A DNA stretch of 64,000 nucleotides from positions 248,001-312,000 of the forward strand of contig JAURXM010000132.1 in assembly GCA_030654395.1 (NCBI GenBank), written 5' to 3'. Shown here piece by piece: positions 55,586-64,000 of the stretch. Within the stretch, counting starts at the first letter, position 1, and each line of letters starts with the position of its first letter. The notes below the pieces were generated by a model, which did no database searches, had not been told where the DNA came from, and saw only the letters and a list, made by a program, of their open reading frames with translations. Source of the stretch: Aquabacterium sp. (GTDB taxonomy: Bacteria; Pseudomonadota; Gammaproteobacteria; Burkholderiales; Burkholderiaceae_C). The translations under genes were made by a program, and so were the position numbers.

Positions 55586-56221
55586 ATGCAGCCCCACATG
55601 ACCACACTACATCGTCAATTCGCCCTGTTGATCCTCACCTGCGCCTTGCTGGCACTGTCCAGTTGGCATGCTTTTGATCTGGGCGTTTGGGCCATGGAGG
55701 TGGCGCCTGTCTTTGTCGCTTTGCCTTTGTTGGTGATCAGCCATCGGCGCTTTGAATTCACCCCTTTGGTGATCACCTTGATCTTTATCCATGCTTGCAT
55801 TTTGATGCTGGGTGGGCACTACACCTATGCGCGTGTCCCTTTGGGTTTTTGGATGCAAGATTTGTTTGATTTGCATCGCAATCACTACGATCGCATTGGT
55901 CATTTGGCGCAAGGTTTTGTGCCCGCCATGGTGGCGCGCGAACTCTTGCTCAGGCACGGGGTGCTCAAGCGTGGCGCCTGGTTGTTCACTTTGATCACTT
56001 TGAGCTGTTTGGGCATCAGCGCCCTGTACGAACTGCTTGAATGGGGTGCCGCGGTATCTCTGGGTTCGGGTGCGGATGAGTTTTTGGCCACGCAGGGTGA
56101 TCAGTGGGACACGCAAAGTGACATGTTCATGGCGTGGATGGGTGCCATGTTGGCGCAGACCCTGCTGAGCCGCTGGCATGACCGGCAGCTGGCTGTGAAA
56201 TCACCCTCACACCTTGCTTAG
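55586..56221 (+). CDS. DUF2238 membrane protein (YjdF-like)
   Basis: 211 aa (207 from the ATG at 55598). Six hydrophobic segments, with the family pattern HYTYARVPLG, RNHYDRIGHLAQGFVPA and YELLEWGAAVSLGSGADEFLATQGDQWDTQSDM. Function unknown. It starts 11 bases after the dioxygenase-like gene and may share its transcript. Confidence 0.85.
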   Translation: MQPHMTTLHRQFALLILTCALLALSSWHAFDLGVWAMEVAPVFVALPLLVISHRRFEFTPLVITLIFIHACILMLGGHYTYARVPLGFWMQDLFDLHRNHYDRIGHLAQGFVPAMVARELLLRHGVLKRGAWLFTLITLSCLGISALYELLEWGAAVSLGSGADEFLATQGDQWDTQSDMFMAWMGAMLAQTLLSRWHDRQLAVKSPSHLA

Positions 56222-56257
56222 GGTGTGGACTGGTTGACGGTGGGCTATACAATCGCG

Positions 56258-56452
56258 CCTGCTTCAGGTGTCTTTGGCAACGCAAGTTGGCAAAGGTGAA
56301 ACGGGAAGCCGGTGTGATTCCGGCGCTGCCCCCGCAACGGTAAGCGAGTCAAGGCAATTTACACAGCCAATGTGGACCACTGTGCGCAAGCATGGGAAGG
56401 TGAATTGTTCGCGTCATACGCACTCGCCAGCCCGGAGACCGGCCTGAGGACA
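56258..56452 (+). promoter_or_regulatory. cobalamin riboswitch
   Basis: The leader contains the core GGTGAAACGGGAAGCCGGTG, the GCTGCCCCCGCAACGGTAAG loop and, 80 bases on, the B12 box AGCCCGGAGACCGGCC. These are in the order of the class I cobalamin riboswitch aptamer. It occupies most of the 362-base gap 56222-56583. A hairpin (GGCGGGATTTGCCG) close to the following ribosome-binding site suggests control of translation. It should repress the downstream operon when B12 is plentiful. Confidence 0.95.
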
Positions 56453-56583
56453 CAATCCCGATTACTGCGGTGGGCAGTGAGGCGGCGGCACATTTTTGGT
56501 CGCATGCCTTCATCCCCCTTGCTTTGATCGGCCACCTTGAACCTGGCTTGCGGCGGGATTTGCCGTCAGCCCCGGGAGGCGTC

Positions 56584-57384
56584 ATGCGACACACACTATC
56601 TTTGCCCTTTGTTGCCGGGGCCTTGGCCTTTGGCCTTATCAGCACAGCCTATGCAGGCCCGTATGCGCCAGCGGCAGGTAAAGCAGGCTCTACAGCCCTC
56701 AGCATGGACAGCGCCAGCATCGTCCAGTGGGCCACGTCTTATCAAGATTACCTACCTGGCACCGGTGTCGATGCCACTTGGATGACGCCTGAGAAGGCGC
56801 TGGGCCACGCAGTGGGTGATTCTTATGACGTGGTCACGCTGGGCAATGGCGGGCGCATCACCTTGGGCTTTGACGGCTTCATCGCGAACGGCGCTGGCGC
56901 CGACTTTGCTGTGTTCGAGAACAGCTTCAGCGACACCTTTTTAGAGCTGGCTTGGGTTGAGGTGTCATCCAATGGCGCAGACTTCTTCCGCTTGCCTAAC
57001 GCCTCGCTCACACCTGCTGCTGTCGGCGGTTTTGGCAACATCAATCCAACCAATATCGATGGCTTGGCTGGTAAATACCGTCAAGGCTTTGGCACGCAGT
57101 TTGACCTCGATCCCTTGGCTGGCACAGCAGGTTTGGACGTCAACAAGGTCAAGTACGTGCGCATTGTCGACGTGATCGGCAACGGCCAGTCGGTCGACAC
57201 CGCAGGGCGCGTCATTTATGACCCGTACCCCAGCACAGGCTCTGCAGGCTTTGATCTGGACGCCATTGGCGTCATCAACGTGGCCGTCGCGCCCGTGCCT
57301 GAGCCTGCGACTTGGCTTTTGACTGCGTTGGGTTTGGCTTTGCTCGGTTATGCCGCCCGCAAAAACAGCCGCCAAAACGCCTGA
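56584..57384 (+). CDS. PEP-CTERM surface protein, B12-riboswitch regulated
   Basis: 266 aa from ATG 56584, with GGGAGG six bases upstream. A signal peptide (to about residue 24, cleaving near STAYA) is followed by a beta-rich domain with [20 protein letters not shown] and [13 protein letters not shown]. The C-terminus [20 protein letters not shown] then Arg/Lys is a PEP-CTERM signal for exosortase processing and surface anchoring. The ligand is unknown, but the cobalamin riboswitch and downstream BtuB-like receptor point to cobalamin or a precursor. The same frame is open from 56470 but no ribosome-binding site supports that. Confidence 0.88.
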   Translation: MRHTLSLPFVAGALAFGLISTAYAGPYAPAAGKAGSTALSMDSASIVQWATSYQDYLPGTGVDATWMTPEKALGHAVGDSYDVVTLGNGGRITLGFDGFIANGAGADFAVFENSFSDTFLELAWVEVSSNGADFFRLPNASLTPAAVGGFGNINPTNIDGLAGKYRQGFGTQFDLDPLAGTAGLDVNKVKYVRIVDVIGNGQSVDTAGRVIYDPYPSTGSAGFDLDAIGVINVAVAPVPEPATWLLTALGLALLGYAARKNSRQNA

Positions 57385-57421
57385 TCTGCCCCACACCGCA
57401 TATTATTTTTTGGATACCGTC

Positions 57422-58216
57422 ATGAAAAAACACATCTTGTTTGTGCTGGTCGCAACACTCGTTGGCGCTGCACAAGCGGCCACCACGGCCACCACGGTCA
57501 GCACATTGGACGACCTGACACTGGCGCCTGAGAGCTATTACTTCCCTGAGGCCAGCACAACCTTCACCAGTGGCGCAGCGTCGTTCAGCCACAACTACAC
57601 CGACTACGGCTTTCCAGGTTGCTGCGCCAGTGGTTGGACTTACTCCAACCAAACAGACACGACCACGGCTGGTTACACCAACCAGTACAGCGCCTTGACG
57701 GGTGGCGGCGTCAATGGCTCAGCCAACTATGGCGTGTCGTTTGAGTTGTCAGAGATCACCTTCAGCGCACCAAGCCAAGTCCTGAGCACCTACGTCACCA
57801 ACACCACCTACGCTGGGCTGTCGATGCAGCAAGGCGATGATTTCGCTAAGAAATTTGGCGGCGCCACGGGCAACGATGCAGACTTTTTCATGTTGACGAT
57901 CACAGGACTGAACGGCGCTGGCTCCAGCATCGGCTCGGTTGATGTGTATTTGGCTGACTTCCGTTTTGCTGACAACAGCCAAGACTACATCCTCAACCAG
58001 TGGAGGTTGGTTGACTTGTCCTCACTGGGTACGGTGTCTGCCTTGAAGTTCTCATTGACATCATCCGATGTCGGCAGCTACGGCATCAAGACACCAGCGT
58101 ACTTTGCGCTAGACAACTTGGCTGTGACAACGCCCGTGCCTGAAACCGGCACACTGCTGATGATGGCGGCCGGCTTGGGTCTGCTGGCGCTGCAGCGACG
58201 TAGCACGCGCGCTTAA
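57422..58216 (+). CDS. DUF4465-like surface protein with PEP-CTERM variant
   Basis: 264 aa. Signal peptide MKKHILFVLVATLVGAAQA, then a beta-rich domain with YGFPGCCASGWTYSNQTD, FELSEITFSAPSQVLSTYVTN and DFRFADNSQDYILNQWRLVDLSSLG, which I recognise as DUF4465-like. The C-terminus PVPETGTLLMMAAGLGLLAL then QRR fits a PEP-CTERM signal with Thr in place of the second Pro. Domains of this type also occur in B12-regulated loci of Bacteroidetes to my recollection, so a cobalamin-binding role is a reasonable hypothesis. It lies 37 bases after the first surface protein. Confidence 0.82.
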   Translation: MKKHILFVLVATLVGAAQAATTATTVSTLDDLTLAPESYYFPEASTTFTSGAASFSHNYTDYGFPGCCASGWTYSNQTDTTTAGYTNQYSALTGGGVNGSANYGVSFELSEITFSAPSQVLSTYVTNTTYAGLSMQQGDDFAKKFGGATGNDADFFMLTITGLNGAGSSIGSVDVYLADFRFADNSQDYILNQWRLVDLSSLGTVSALKFSLTSSDVGSYGIKTPAYFALDNLAVTTPVPETGTLLMMAAGLGLLALQRRSTRA

Positions 58217-58229
58217 AAGGGGATTGGAC

Positions 58230-60221
58230 GTGGTGCGCGCAGGCCTAGCGGCTTTATGGATGGCCGCTTGGGCCTTGCCTAGTTTGGCTCAGCAACAGCT
58301 TGAACGGCAGCAAGCCGAGCAGCCATCGGATCAGGCTGAGTTGCCACCTGTGACGGTCTCGGCCAAACGCGCGCCACGTTCTGAGCCACACCATGTCACG
58401 GTCCTCACGGCTGAGGACATTGCCCGCAGCACGGCCACATCGGTCGGTGAGTTGCTCAGCACCGAGGCCAACCTCAATCTGCAAAGCTTGTTTGGCCACG
58501 ACAAAAACGCCACGATTGACATGCGCGGCATGGGCGCCACCGCCGGCAGCAACGTGCTGGTGATACTTGATGGCGTGCGCTTGAACGAGAACGACATGAC
58601 TGGCGCAGACATGTCTGCTGTCACGCTGTCGCAAATCCAGAAGATCGAGGTGCTGCGTGGCGGCGGGGCTGTGCGTTACGGCAATGGCGCAGTCGGCGGC
58701 GTGATCCGCATCACCACCCGAGCTGCCCGATCTGGCCCACCTGAGGCCGAGCTGTCGGTGCAATATGGCAGTTACAACAGCAGCAGTACACGCGTAACCG
58801 CACGCGCCAGCATGGGTGCAGTCAACGGCTTGGTCCAGCTAGGCAAGTCTGACAGTGAGGGCTTTCGTGACAACGGGGGCATGCACACGCATGACCATGG
58901 GCTTGAGCTGCGCATGGCGCCTCAGCTCAATAGCCCCTTGCTTGATTTGTACGTGCGCGCCAATCACCACGATGCTCGTTATGGTTTGCCGGGGCCGCTG
59001 TCAGTTCATGCGCCGTTGGGCACCACCCGGGATCGTCAAGCCACAGTCAGTCCGTTGACAGATGGCGGGCGCACCAACGACGAGAGCATCGCCATGGGCA
59101 TGGTGTGGGCGTTGCCTTTAGGGTCGATTGATCTGCAATGGACACAACGTGATCGCGTCAATCACAGTGAGCTTTCGAGCACCCCATTTCTGACCACATC
59201 AAACAGCCACACCATGGCACTGCAATACAGCGTCAACCAAGAGGTCGGTGGTTTGACGCAAACCCTGCACTTGGGTGTTGAAGGCGTTCAAGGCACCTAC
59301 GCCCGATATAAAGGCGCACCTGACAGTTATGGCTCGGAGCTTCTAGCTGGTCAAGCCAAGTCGCGCAGCATGTATGGTGAAGCGGTGCTGGCACCTGCAC
59401 AAAACCTGAGCTTCAAATTGGGTGCGCGGGCAGAGCAGGCACAGTCGAACCAGACAAAGGGGTTCAACTGGTCAGACGGCTATGAGCAAGACAGCGCACG
59501 AGCCCACCGTTGGTTCAGCCGCAGCTATGAAAGCGGCGTGACGTGGCAAATGAACCCCAAGCTCAGCACCTTCATGAGCTGGAGTCAGCACTTTCGCAGT
59601 CCTAATTTTGATGAGTTGGGGCAGGCCAGCGATTTTCTGCATCCACAAAAAGGGCGCACGATCGAGTGGGGCATGCAAGGGCAACCAGAGCCTACTTTGA
59701 ACTGGTCAGCCACCGCCTTTCACATCCGGATTCAGGATGAAATTTACTACGGTGAGGATGGCCCCGGTCCTGCCGTCAACCGCAATTACACACAAGCGAC
59801 ATTGCGCGACGGCATCGAGCTAAGCGGCAAATGGACGTTCGCCCCCGGCTGGCAAATCGCACCCCAATGGACTGAGTTGCAACCCCGTTTTGAAGGCACG
59901 GGCTTGGACATCCCACTGGTGCCCCGTCGCACGATCAGTGCCCAACTGCGGTGGGATCCCCGGGATGACTTGGGGTGGACGCTGAGCGCAAGGCATGTGG
60001 GCACACGCCAAGATGGCAACAACAGCTTAAACAACCGCTTCCAAAGCCTGGACAGCTACAAAGTGGTGGACACATCCCTGCGCATGGGGTGGGGCGCGGC
60101 CATGTTCACTTTGGGCATCAACAACCTCTTTGGTGAGGTGTACGCGACCCAAAGCTACAGCGACAATATCTACCTGATGCCTGAACGCACCGCCTACTTG
60201 TCGATGCGGCTCAAACTGTAG
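58230..60221 (+). CDS. TonB-dependent outer-membrane receptor, BtuB-like
   Basis: 663 aa from GTG 58230, seven bases after AAGGGG. Signal peptide, a TonB-box-like region (LPPVTVSAKR), a plug domain (TSVGELLSTEANLN, DMRGMGATAGSNVLVILDGV, IEVLRGGGAVRYGNGAVGGVI) and a 22-strand barrel. The length is close to BtuB and the riboswitch leader supports cobalamin import, but some other corrinoid or a tetrapyrrole cannot be excluded. Other possible starts are TTG 58224 and GTG 58233. It is 13 bases after the DUF4465-like gene. Confidence 0.92.
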   Translation: MVRAGLAALWMAAWALPSLAQQQLERQQAEQPSDQAELPPVTVSAKRAPRSEPHHVTVLTAEDIARSTATSVGELLSTEANLNLQSLFGHDKNATIDMRGMGATAGSNVLVILDGVRLNENDMTGADMSAVTLSQIQKIEVLRGGGAVRYGNGAVGGVIRITTRAARSGPPEAELSVQYGSYNSSSTRVTARASMGAVNGLVQLGKSDSEGFRDNGGMHTHDHGLELRMAPQLNSPLLDLYVRANHHDARYGLPGPLSVHAPLGTTRDRQATVSPLTDGGRTNDESIAMGMVWALPLGSIDLQWTQRDRVNHSELSSTPFLTTSNSHTMALQYSVNQEVGGLTQTLHLGVEGVQGTYARYKGAPDSYGSELLAGQAKSRSMYGEAVLAPAQNLSFKLGARAEQAQSNQTKGFNWSDGYEQDSARAHRWFSRSYESGVTWQMNPKLSTFMSWSQHFRSPNFDELGQASDFLHPQKGRTIEWGMQGQPEPTLNWSATAFHIRIQDEIYYGEDGPGPAVNRNYTQATLRDGIELSGKWTFAPGWQIAPQWTELQPRFEGTGLDIPLVPRRTISAQLRWDPRDDLGWTLSARHVGTRQDGNNSLNNRFQSLDSYKVVDTSLRMGWGAAMFTLGINNLFGEVYATQSYSDNIYLMPERTAYLSMRLKL

Positions 60222-60313
60222 TGTGCAGGCTGTGTATTTTTTGATCTAAAGGGGTGGACGCAGCGCGTTGCAAGCAGTAGGCTGAGCTCAACGATTTAAC
60301 TTGAGATCAAGAC

Positions 60314-60796
60314 ATGAAGATGCTGCATTTGGGGGCGCTCGCGGGGGCCTTGTTATCCTTGTTGTTGGCCGGTTGCGCGGTGGAGTGGCAAAACCGCGAG
60401 GCGCAACAAGAAATGGCCGCCTTGTCCAAACCGCCCGGATCGGTCTACACCGGCTGGCGCGTGTTCCAAGACAAGTGCGCTGCATGCCATACCCCAAATG
60501 CCACGGGTGGTAGCCAAGCACCCAACTTGCTGCTGGCGGTGCGTGAGATGGGCCCCAACCAGTTCGTCAGTGTGGTGCTCAAGCGCTATGACTGGGGTAT
60601 GCCCAATGCACGCACTGGCGCGCAGCTTGCCCCGACAAGCCCTTTGGTTGAGGCTATGGTGCAACGCCAAGATGGCGCGTTGACCATGCCCGCGTGGGAG
60701 GGCGAGCCTCGCGTCAGCGCGCATATCGTTGATTTGTATGCTTACTTGTTGGCCCGCGCCGAAGGCACGCAAGGCCCAGGGCGTCCGGCCAAATAG
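60314..60796 (+). CDS. lipoprotein c-type cytochrome
   Basis: 160 aa. Lipobox LLLAGC places the lipid on Cys21. A single heme-binding CAACH (residues 55-59) and a probable axial methionine in LTMPAWEGEP make it a mono-heme cytochrome c. It lies 92 bases after the receptor and may belong to the same operon. An electron-transfer role at the outer face of the inner membrane or the inner face of the outer membrane is likely; a connection with cobalamin (reduction of the cobalt ligand) is only a guess. Confidence 0.85.
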   Translation: MKMLHLGALAGALLSLLLAGCAVEWQNREAQQEMAALSKPPGSVYTGWRVFQDKCAACHTPNATGGSQAPNLLLAVREMGPNQFVSVVLKRYDWGMPNARTGAQLAPTSPLVEAMVQRQDGALTMPAWEGEPRVSAHIVDLYAYLLARAEGTQGPGRPAK

Positions 60797-60884
60797 CACC
60801 AAGTTGGGGTTGCTTGGAGCCCGCGCAGTGTGGGCTCAAGTGCCAGCCTGTCCTGACCGATAACGGGGTGGACAGGATCACGCC

Positions 60885-62606
60885 ATGCTCAACGCCCCTA
60901 TTCCTCTTGACGAATCAGAACGCCTAGCCGCACTGCAGCGCTACTGCGTGCTCGACACCGCGCCTGAGCCTGCGTTTGATCGGCTGACCCACATCCTTGC
61001 GCACATCCTAGGGGTGCCTACGGTGTTGGTGTCCCTCATTGACACCGATCGACAGTGGTTCAAGTCACACCATGGCTTGGATGCGACCGAGACACCCCGT
61101 GATATTTCATTTTGTGGCCACGCGGTGTATCTGCGCGAGACGCTGATCGTCCCGGACGCTACCCAAGATCCCCGTTTTGCTGATAACCCCTTAGTTAGTG
61201 GGGATTTGGGTTTGCGCTTTTACGCTGGCACCCCGCTCATCACGTCTGATGGTTTTGCTTTGGGCACGCTGTGTGCCATTGACTATGTGCCGAGGGCGGC
61301 GCCGACGCCAGACCAAATCGACATCATGGCCAAATTGGCAGATGCGGTCGTCGCCGCCTTAGAGCTGCGCCGTTTTGCGCAACATCAGGCCGAGCAGGCC
61401 ATGTTGGCCACCATATTGGGGCAAGTTGCGGTCAGCGCCAACCAAGCGCCTGACCTGAGGAGTGCCCTGTCCGGCTTGTTACCCCACTTAGCGCTTTACA
61501 TGGGCTGCGACGTTTGTCATGTCTATTGGCAAGACGCCAATGCCCCAGATACCTTTGTATCGTCAGGGCTGTGGCATGTGGCGCAAGGCAAAGACTACAG
61601 CGGCTTGGTCGAGCGGCCCGCAGCGATTGGCCCCTCGGGTTTGGGTGATCTGCCTGGGCGTGTGAGTTTGAACGGCAAGCCACAGGTGATCAGCAAGTTG
61701 GCGAATGAGACAGGCTCGCGAGTCAAGCTGGCGGCTTCGCTGGGCCTGCATGTGGGCTTCTTCTTCACGATTCAGGCTGAAGGGAAAACGCAATGCATCA
61801 TTGAATGCTACGGGCAAGCTTGCACATTGGCTCACAACGACCTGTTGGCGGTGGCCAATGCGGTGGACATGCAGCTGGGGCGCTTGGCTGAGCGCGAGCG
61901 ATTTGAGGCACTTAAGGATGATTTTGTATCCACCGTGAGCCATGAGTTGCGCACCCCACTGACCTCCATTTCAGTGGCATTGGATCTTTTGGATGCGGGG
62001 CACGCAGGTGAGTTGCCGCCTAAAGCAAGCAAGATGGTTCGCATTGCGCAGCGTAATACCTCGCGACTCAACCGGCTGGTGAACGACATTTTGGACATCG
62101 GCAAGATCGAGTCTGGCCGGGTCTCTTTGGACTTGCTTGATCAACCCTTGGCAGGGCTGATTGAGCGCGCGGTCACTGACACGGCAGCCTTTGCCTTGTC
62201 TTTGGATGTGCGACTTGAACTCGATGCGCCGGATGCCAGTTTGATGGCTTTGGTTGATGCCGATCGGTTCATACAAGTGATCACCAACCTGTTGTCCAAT
62301 GCGGCCAAATTCTCCCCAACGAACGGGATTGTTGAGGTGAAGTTGGGGCCTTATCAAGGCGGAATCCGCGTTTCAGTGGTTGACCATGGGCCGGGGATTC
62401 CGGAGGCCTTTCAGCCTCAGATTTTCCAGAAATTTGCGCAGGCTGCGGGGGGCGATCAAAAGCACTGTGCCAGCACGGGCTTGGGCTTGGCCATTGTTAA
62501 AAAACTGACGGTGCTGATGGGGGGCTCGGTGGGTTTTGATACCAGCGCGACCACAGGGACGGCCTTCCATGTCGATTTGCCTGAAAGCCTACCCACCACT
62601 GCATAG
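60885..62606 (+). CDS. GAF-domain sensor histidine kinase
   Basis: 573 aa, no membrane segments. Two GAF-type regions (residues about 25-165 with SLIDTDRQWFKSHHGLD, and about 185-330), then HisKA with VSHELRTPLTSIS (phosphorylated His353), and a HATPase domain with NLLSNAAKFSP (N box), DHGPGIP (G1) and TGLGLAIVKKL (G2). No response regulator is adjacent, so the partner is unknown. Its first GAF is of the type seen in proteins that sense small molecules or light, but no chromophore cysteine is obvious. Confidence 0.93.
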   Translation: MLNAPIPLDESERLAALQRYCVLDTAPEPAFDRLTHILAHILGVPTVLVSLIDTDRQWFKSHHGLDATETPRDISFCGHAVYLRETLIVPDATQDPRFADNPLVSGDLGLRFYAGTPLITSDGFALGTLCAIDYVPRAAPTPDQIDIMAKLADAVVAALELRRFAQHQAEQAMLATILGQVAVSANQAPDLRSALSGLLPHLALYMGCDVCHVYWQDANAPDTFVSSGLWHVAQGKDYSGLVERPAAIGPSGLGDLPGRVSLNGKPQVISKLANETGSRVKLAASLGLHVGFFFTIQAEGKTQCIIECYGQACTLAHNDLLAVANAVDMQLGRLAERERFEALKDDFVSTVSHELRTPLTSISVALDLLDAGHAGELPPKASKMVRIAQRNTSRLNRLVNDILDIGKIESGRVSLDLLDQPLAGLIERAVTDTAAFALSLDVRLELDAPDASLMALVDADRFIQVITNLLSNAAKFSPTNGIVEVKLGPYQGGIRVSVVDHGPGIPEAFQPQIFQKFAQAAGGDQKHCASTGLGLAIVKKLTVLMGGSVGFDTSATTGTAFHVDLPESLPTTA

Positions 62607-62620
62607 TGCATCAGCGCAGA

Positions 62621-62905
62621 TCACTTAGGCTCAGTAGCGGCAGGGGGCACGTAGCCCTGCACAGCGTCACCGCCGCTGCCAAAGAAGAACTGGTCCATTT
62701 GGCGAGCCAAGTATTGGCGTGCGCGGGCATCGGCCAGATTCAGTCGGTTCTCGTTGACCAGCATGGTTTGGTGCTTGAGCCAAAGCTGCCAAGCCTCTTT
62801 GCTGACCTCGTTGTAAATGCGTCGTCCCAAGTCACCAGGGTAGGGTGCAAAGTCCAAGCCCTCGCCTTCTTTGTTGAGGTGCTTGCATTGAATGGTGCGT
62901 GCCAT
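62621..62905 (-). CDS. yggX: oxidative damage protection / Fe(II)-trafficking protein YggX
   Basis: 94 aa. [20 protein letters not shown] and [19 protein letters not shown] with [18 protein letters not shown] are diagnostic. The conserved Cys7 is present. Protects iron-sulfur proteins from oxidation. The start at 62905 is fixed by similarity; the frame extends to 63022 inside argA. It lies 22 bases after argA on the same strand. Confidence 0.96.
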   Translation of the reverse strand: MARTIQCKHLNKEGEGLDFAPYPGDLGRRIYNEVSKEAWQLWLKHQTMLVNENRLNLADARARQYLARQMDQFFFGSGGDAVQGYVPPAATEPK

Positions 62906-62927
62906 GGTCTTCAGTCCAGAGAGAAAA

Positions 62928-64000
62928 TTATTTGAGGTTCTTGACCAGCACAACAGAGCGCCGATCCCATTTGTAGCTGCGTTTGCGGGCTTCGGGTAGC
63001 CATTCCAGCTCGACCTGTGCAAAGCCGCGTTTGATAAACCAGTGCATGGTACGCGTGGTTAATACAAACAGTGTGGACAGGCCCATTGCCCTTGCCCGTT
63101 GCTCGATCCGCTTGAGGATGCGCTCACCATCGCCTTGGCCCTGCACGCTCGGTGAAATCGTCAGCGCGGCCATCTCGCCGGTGCTCGCTTCCGGGAAGGG
63201 GTAGAGCGCGGCGCAACCAAAAATCACGCCGTCGTGCTCGATGATGGTGTATTGATCCACATCGCGTTCGATTTCAGTGCGGCTGCGCTTGACCAAGCTG
63301 CCATCTTGCTCAAAAGGCTCGATCAGCTGCAGGATGCCGCCCACGTCGTCGGAGTTGGCCTCGCGCAGGCTCTCCAGCTTCTCGTCCACGATCATGGTGC
63401 CCACGCCATCGTGCGTGAACACCTCCATCAGCAAGGCGCCGTCCACATTGAACGGGATGATGTGCACACGCTCGACGCCACCATCGCTGGCCTTGACCGC
63501 GTGCTGCAGGTAAAAGCCGGTGTCGGTGGGCTGCAAGGGGTTGGGGAGGGCGGCCAGCAGGCGCTTGGCGTCCAGCAAGGCCAACTCTTGGTCGATTTCA
63601 ACCTCGGTGTCATGCTGCTTGGCTTCCAATGCGGCGGCTTGTGCAGGGTCTTGCACGATGCTTTGCAAGATGCCCCGTACCTCGGTCACGAAGATCAGCT
63701 TGTCGGCCTGCAAGGCGATGGCCGCACTGGTGGCCACGTCTTCCATGCTCAGGTTGAACGCCTCACCGGTATGTGAAAAACCAAACGGTGACAACATCAC
63801 CAAAGCGCCTGTATCGATGGCGCGCCGCACGGCCATGGCATCAATTTTGCGCACAAGGCCTGTGTGCATGAAATCCACGCCATCAACGATGCCAACCGGA
63901 CGCGCGGTCACAAAATTGCCCGAGATCACACTGACCGATGCGCCCGCCATCGGCGTATTGGGCAAGCCCAGCGAAAACGCCGCCTCGATCTCATAGCGCA
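62928..64000 (-). CDS. argA: N-acetylglutamate synthase, 5'-truncated by window edge
   Basis: First step of arginine synthesis. The N-terminal part (amino-acid-kinase fold) is cut by the window; the frame stays open to base 64000, with [20 protein letters not shown] at the edge. The C-terminal half is a GNAT acetyltransferase with the acetyl-CoA loop [15 protein letters not shown] and [17 protein letters not shown], as in ArgA of E. coli type. The TTG at 63965 is not the true start. Paired with yggX downstream. Confidence 0.94.
   Translation of the reverse strand, partial: RYEIEAAFSLGLPNTPMAGASVSVISGNFVTARPVGIVDGVDFMHTGLVRKIDAMAVRRAIDTGALVMLSPFGFSHTGEAFNLSMEDVATSAAIALQADKLIFVTEVRGILQSIVQDPAQAAALEAKQHDTEVEIDQELALLDAKRLLAALPNPLQPTDTGFYLQHAVKASDGGVERVHIIPFNVDGALLMEVFTHDGVGTMIVDEKLESLREANSDDVGGILQLIEPFEQDGSLVKRSRTEIERDVDQYTIIEHDGVIFGCAALYPFPEASTGEMAALTISPSVQGQGDGERILKRIEQRARAMGLSTLFVLTTRTMHWFIKRGFAQVELEWLPEARKRSYKWDRRSVVLVKNLK

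Noticed and set aside
60817-60837. GAGCCC/GGGCTC hairpin after the cytochrome gene as a terminator
   Set aside because: The stem is only 6 bp and there is no T-run; I cannot support termination there.

Overview
The window is a single bacterial chromosome segment that reads as a betaproteobacterium of the order Burkholderiales, probably Comamonadaceae (Rhodoferax/Polaromonas-like). This is an inference from protein character: red-type (form IC) RuBisCO with CbbX, an Entner-Doudoroff gene set, PEP-CTERM proteins, a DesT/FabR-type desaturase regulator, a prfB programmed frameshift, and moderately high GC throughout. Genes are tightly packed, with many 4-base ATGA stop/start overlaps and several convergent tail overlaps. 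No CRISPR array, rRNA, prophage or intact insertion sequence is visible.

Layout. 0-5.7 kb: the end of an alpha/beta hydrolase, then prfB (with its +1 frameshift), pepN and a housekeeping class I fructose-bisphosphatase. 5.7-13.2 kb: tRNA-Thr(CGU) with a terminator; a sterol desaturase/hydrolase pair divergent from a TetR regulator; a TPR-methyltransferase; a DnaQ/GIY-YIG fusion; a lipoprotein; another hydrolase. 13.3-17.5 kb: an RND efflux adaptor and pump. 17.5-21.2 kb: a phosphopantetheinyl transferase with two alpha/beta hydrolases like those near exosortase loci, then a thiolase. 21.2-28.5 kb: cbbR divergent from cbbL-cbbS-cbbX-cbbF-cbbP, followed by a thioredoxin-like and an ICMT-like gene.

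28.5-42.7 kb is the most accessory-looking part. It holds a lipoprotein hydrolase, a glycine-rich autotransporter, an IS5-type remnant, a polytopic membrane protein, two tandem BAHD-type acyltransferases, and a convergent operon of membrane-fusion protein, ABC ATPase, two FtsX/MacB-type permeases and a large exported hydrolase. The last two groups together look like a make-and-export system for an acylated product; the product is unknown.

43-50.3 kb is central metabolism and lipid modification: edd-eda divergent from pgl-glk, then a fatty-acid desaturase and its ferredoxin-reductase partner under a divergent DesT/FabR-like repressor. 50.4-55.6 kb: an ATP-grasp/alpha-E pair, then a sulfide/persulfide stress locus (BigR-like repressor, two YeeE/YedE half-transporters and a DUF599 protein, divergent from a persulfide-dioxygenase-like enzyme), then a DUF2238 membrane protein.

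56.2-60.8 kb is the strongest candidate for an undescribed system. A cobalamin riboswitch leads into two PEP-CTERM surface proteins (the second DUF4465-like), a BtuB-like TonB-dependent receptor and a lipoprotein cytochrome c. I infer an exosortase-anchored, B12-controlled surface capture module. The window ends with a GAF-GAF histidine kinase, yggX and a 5'-truncated argA.
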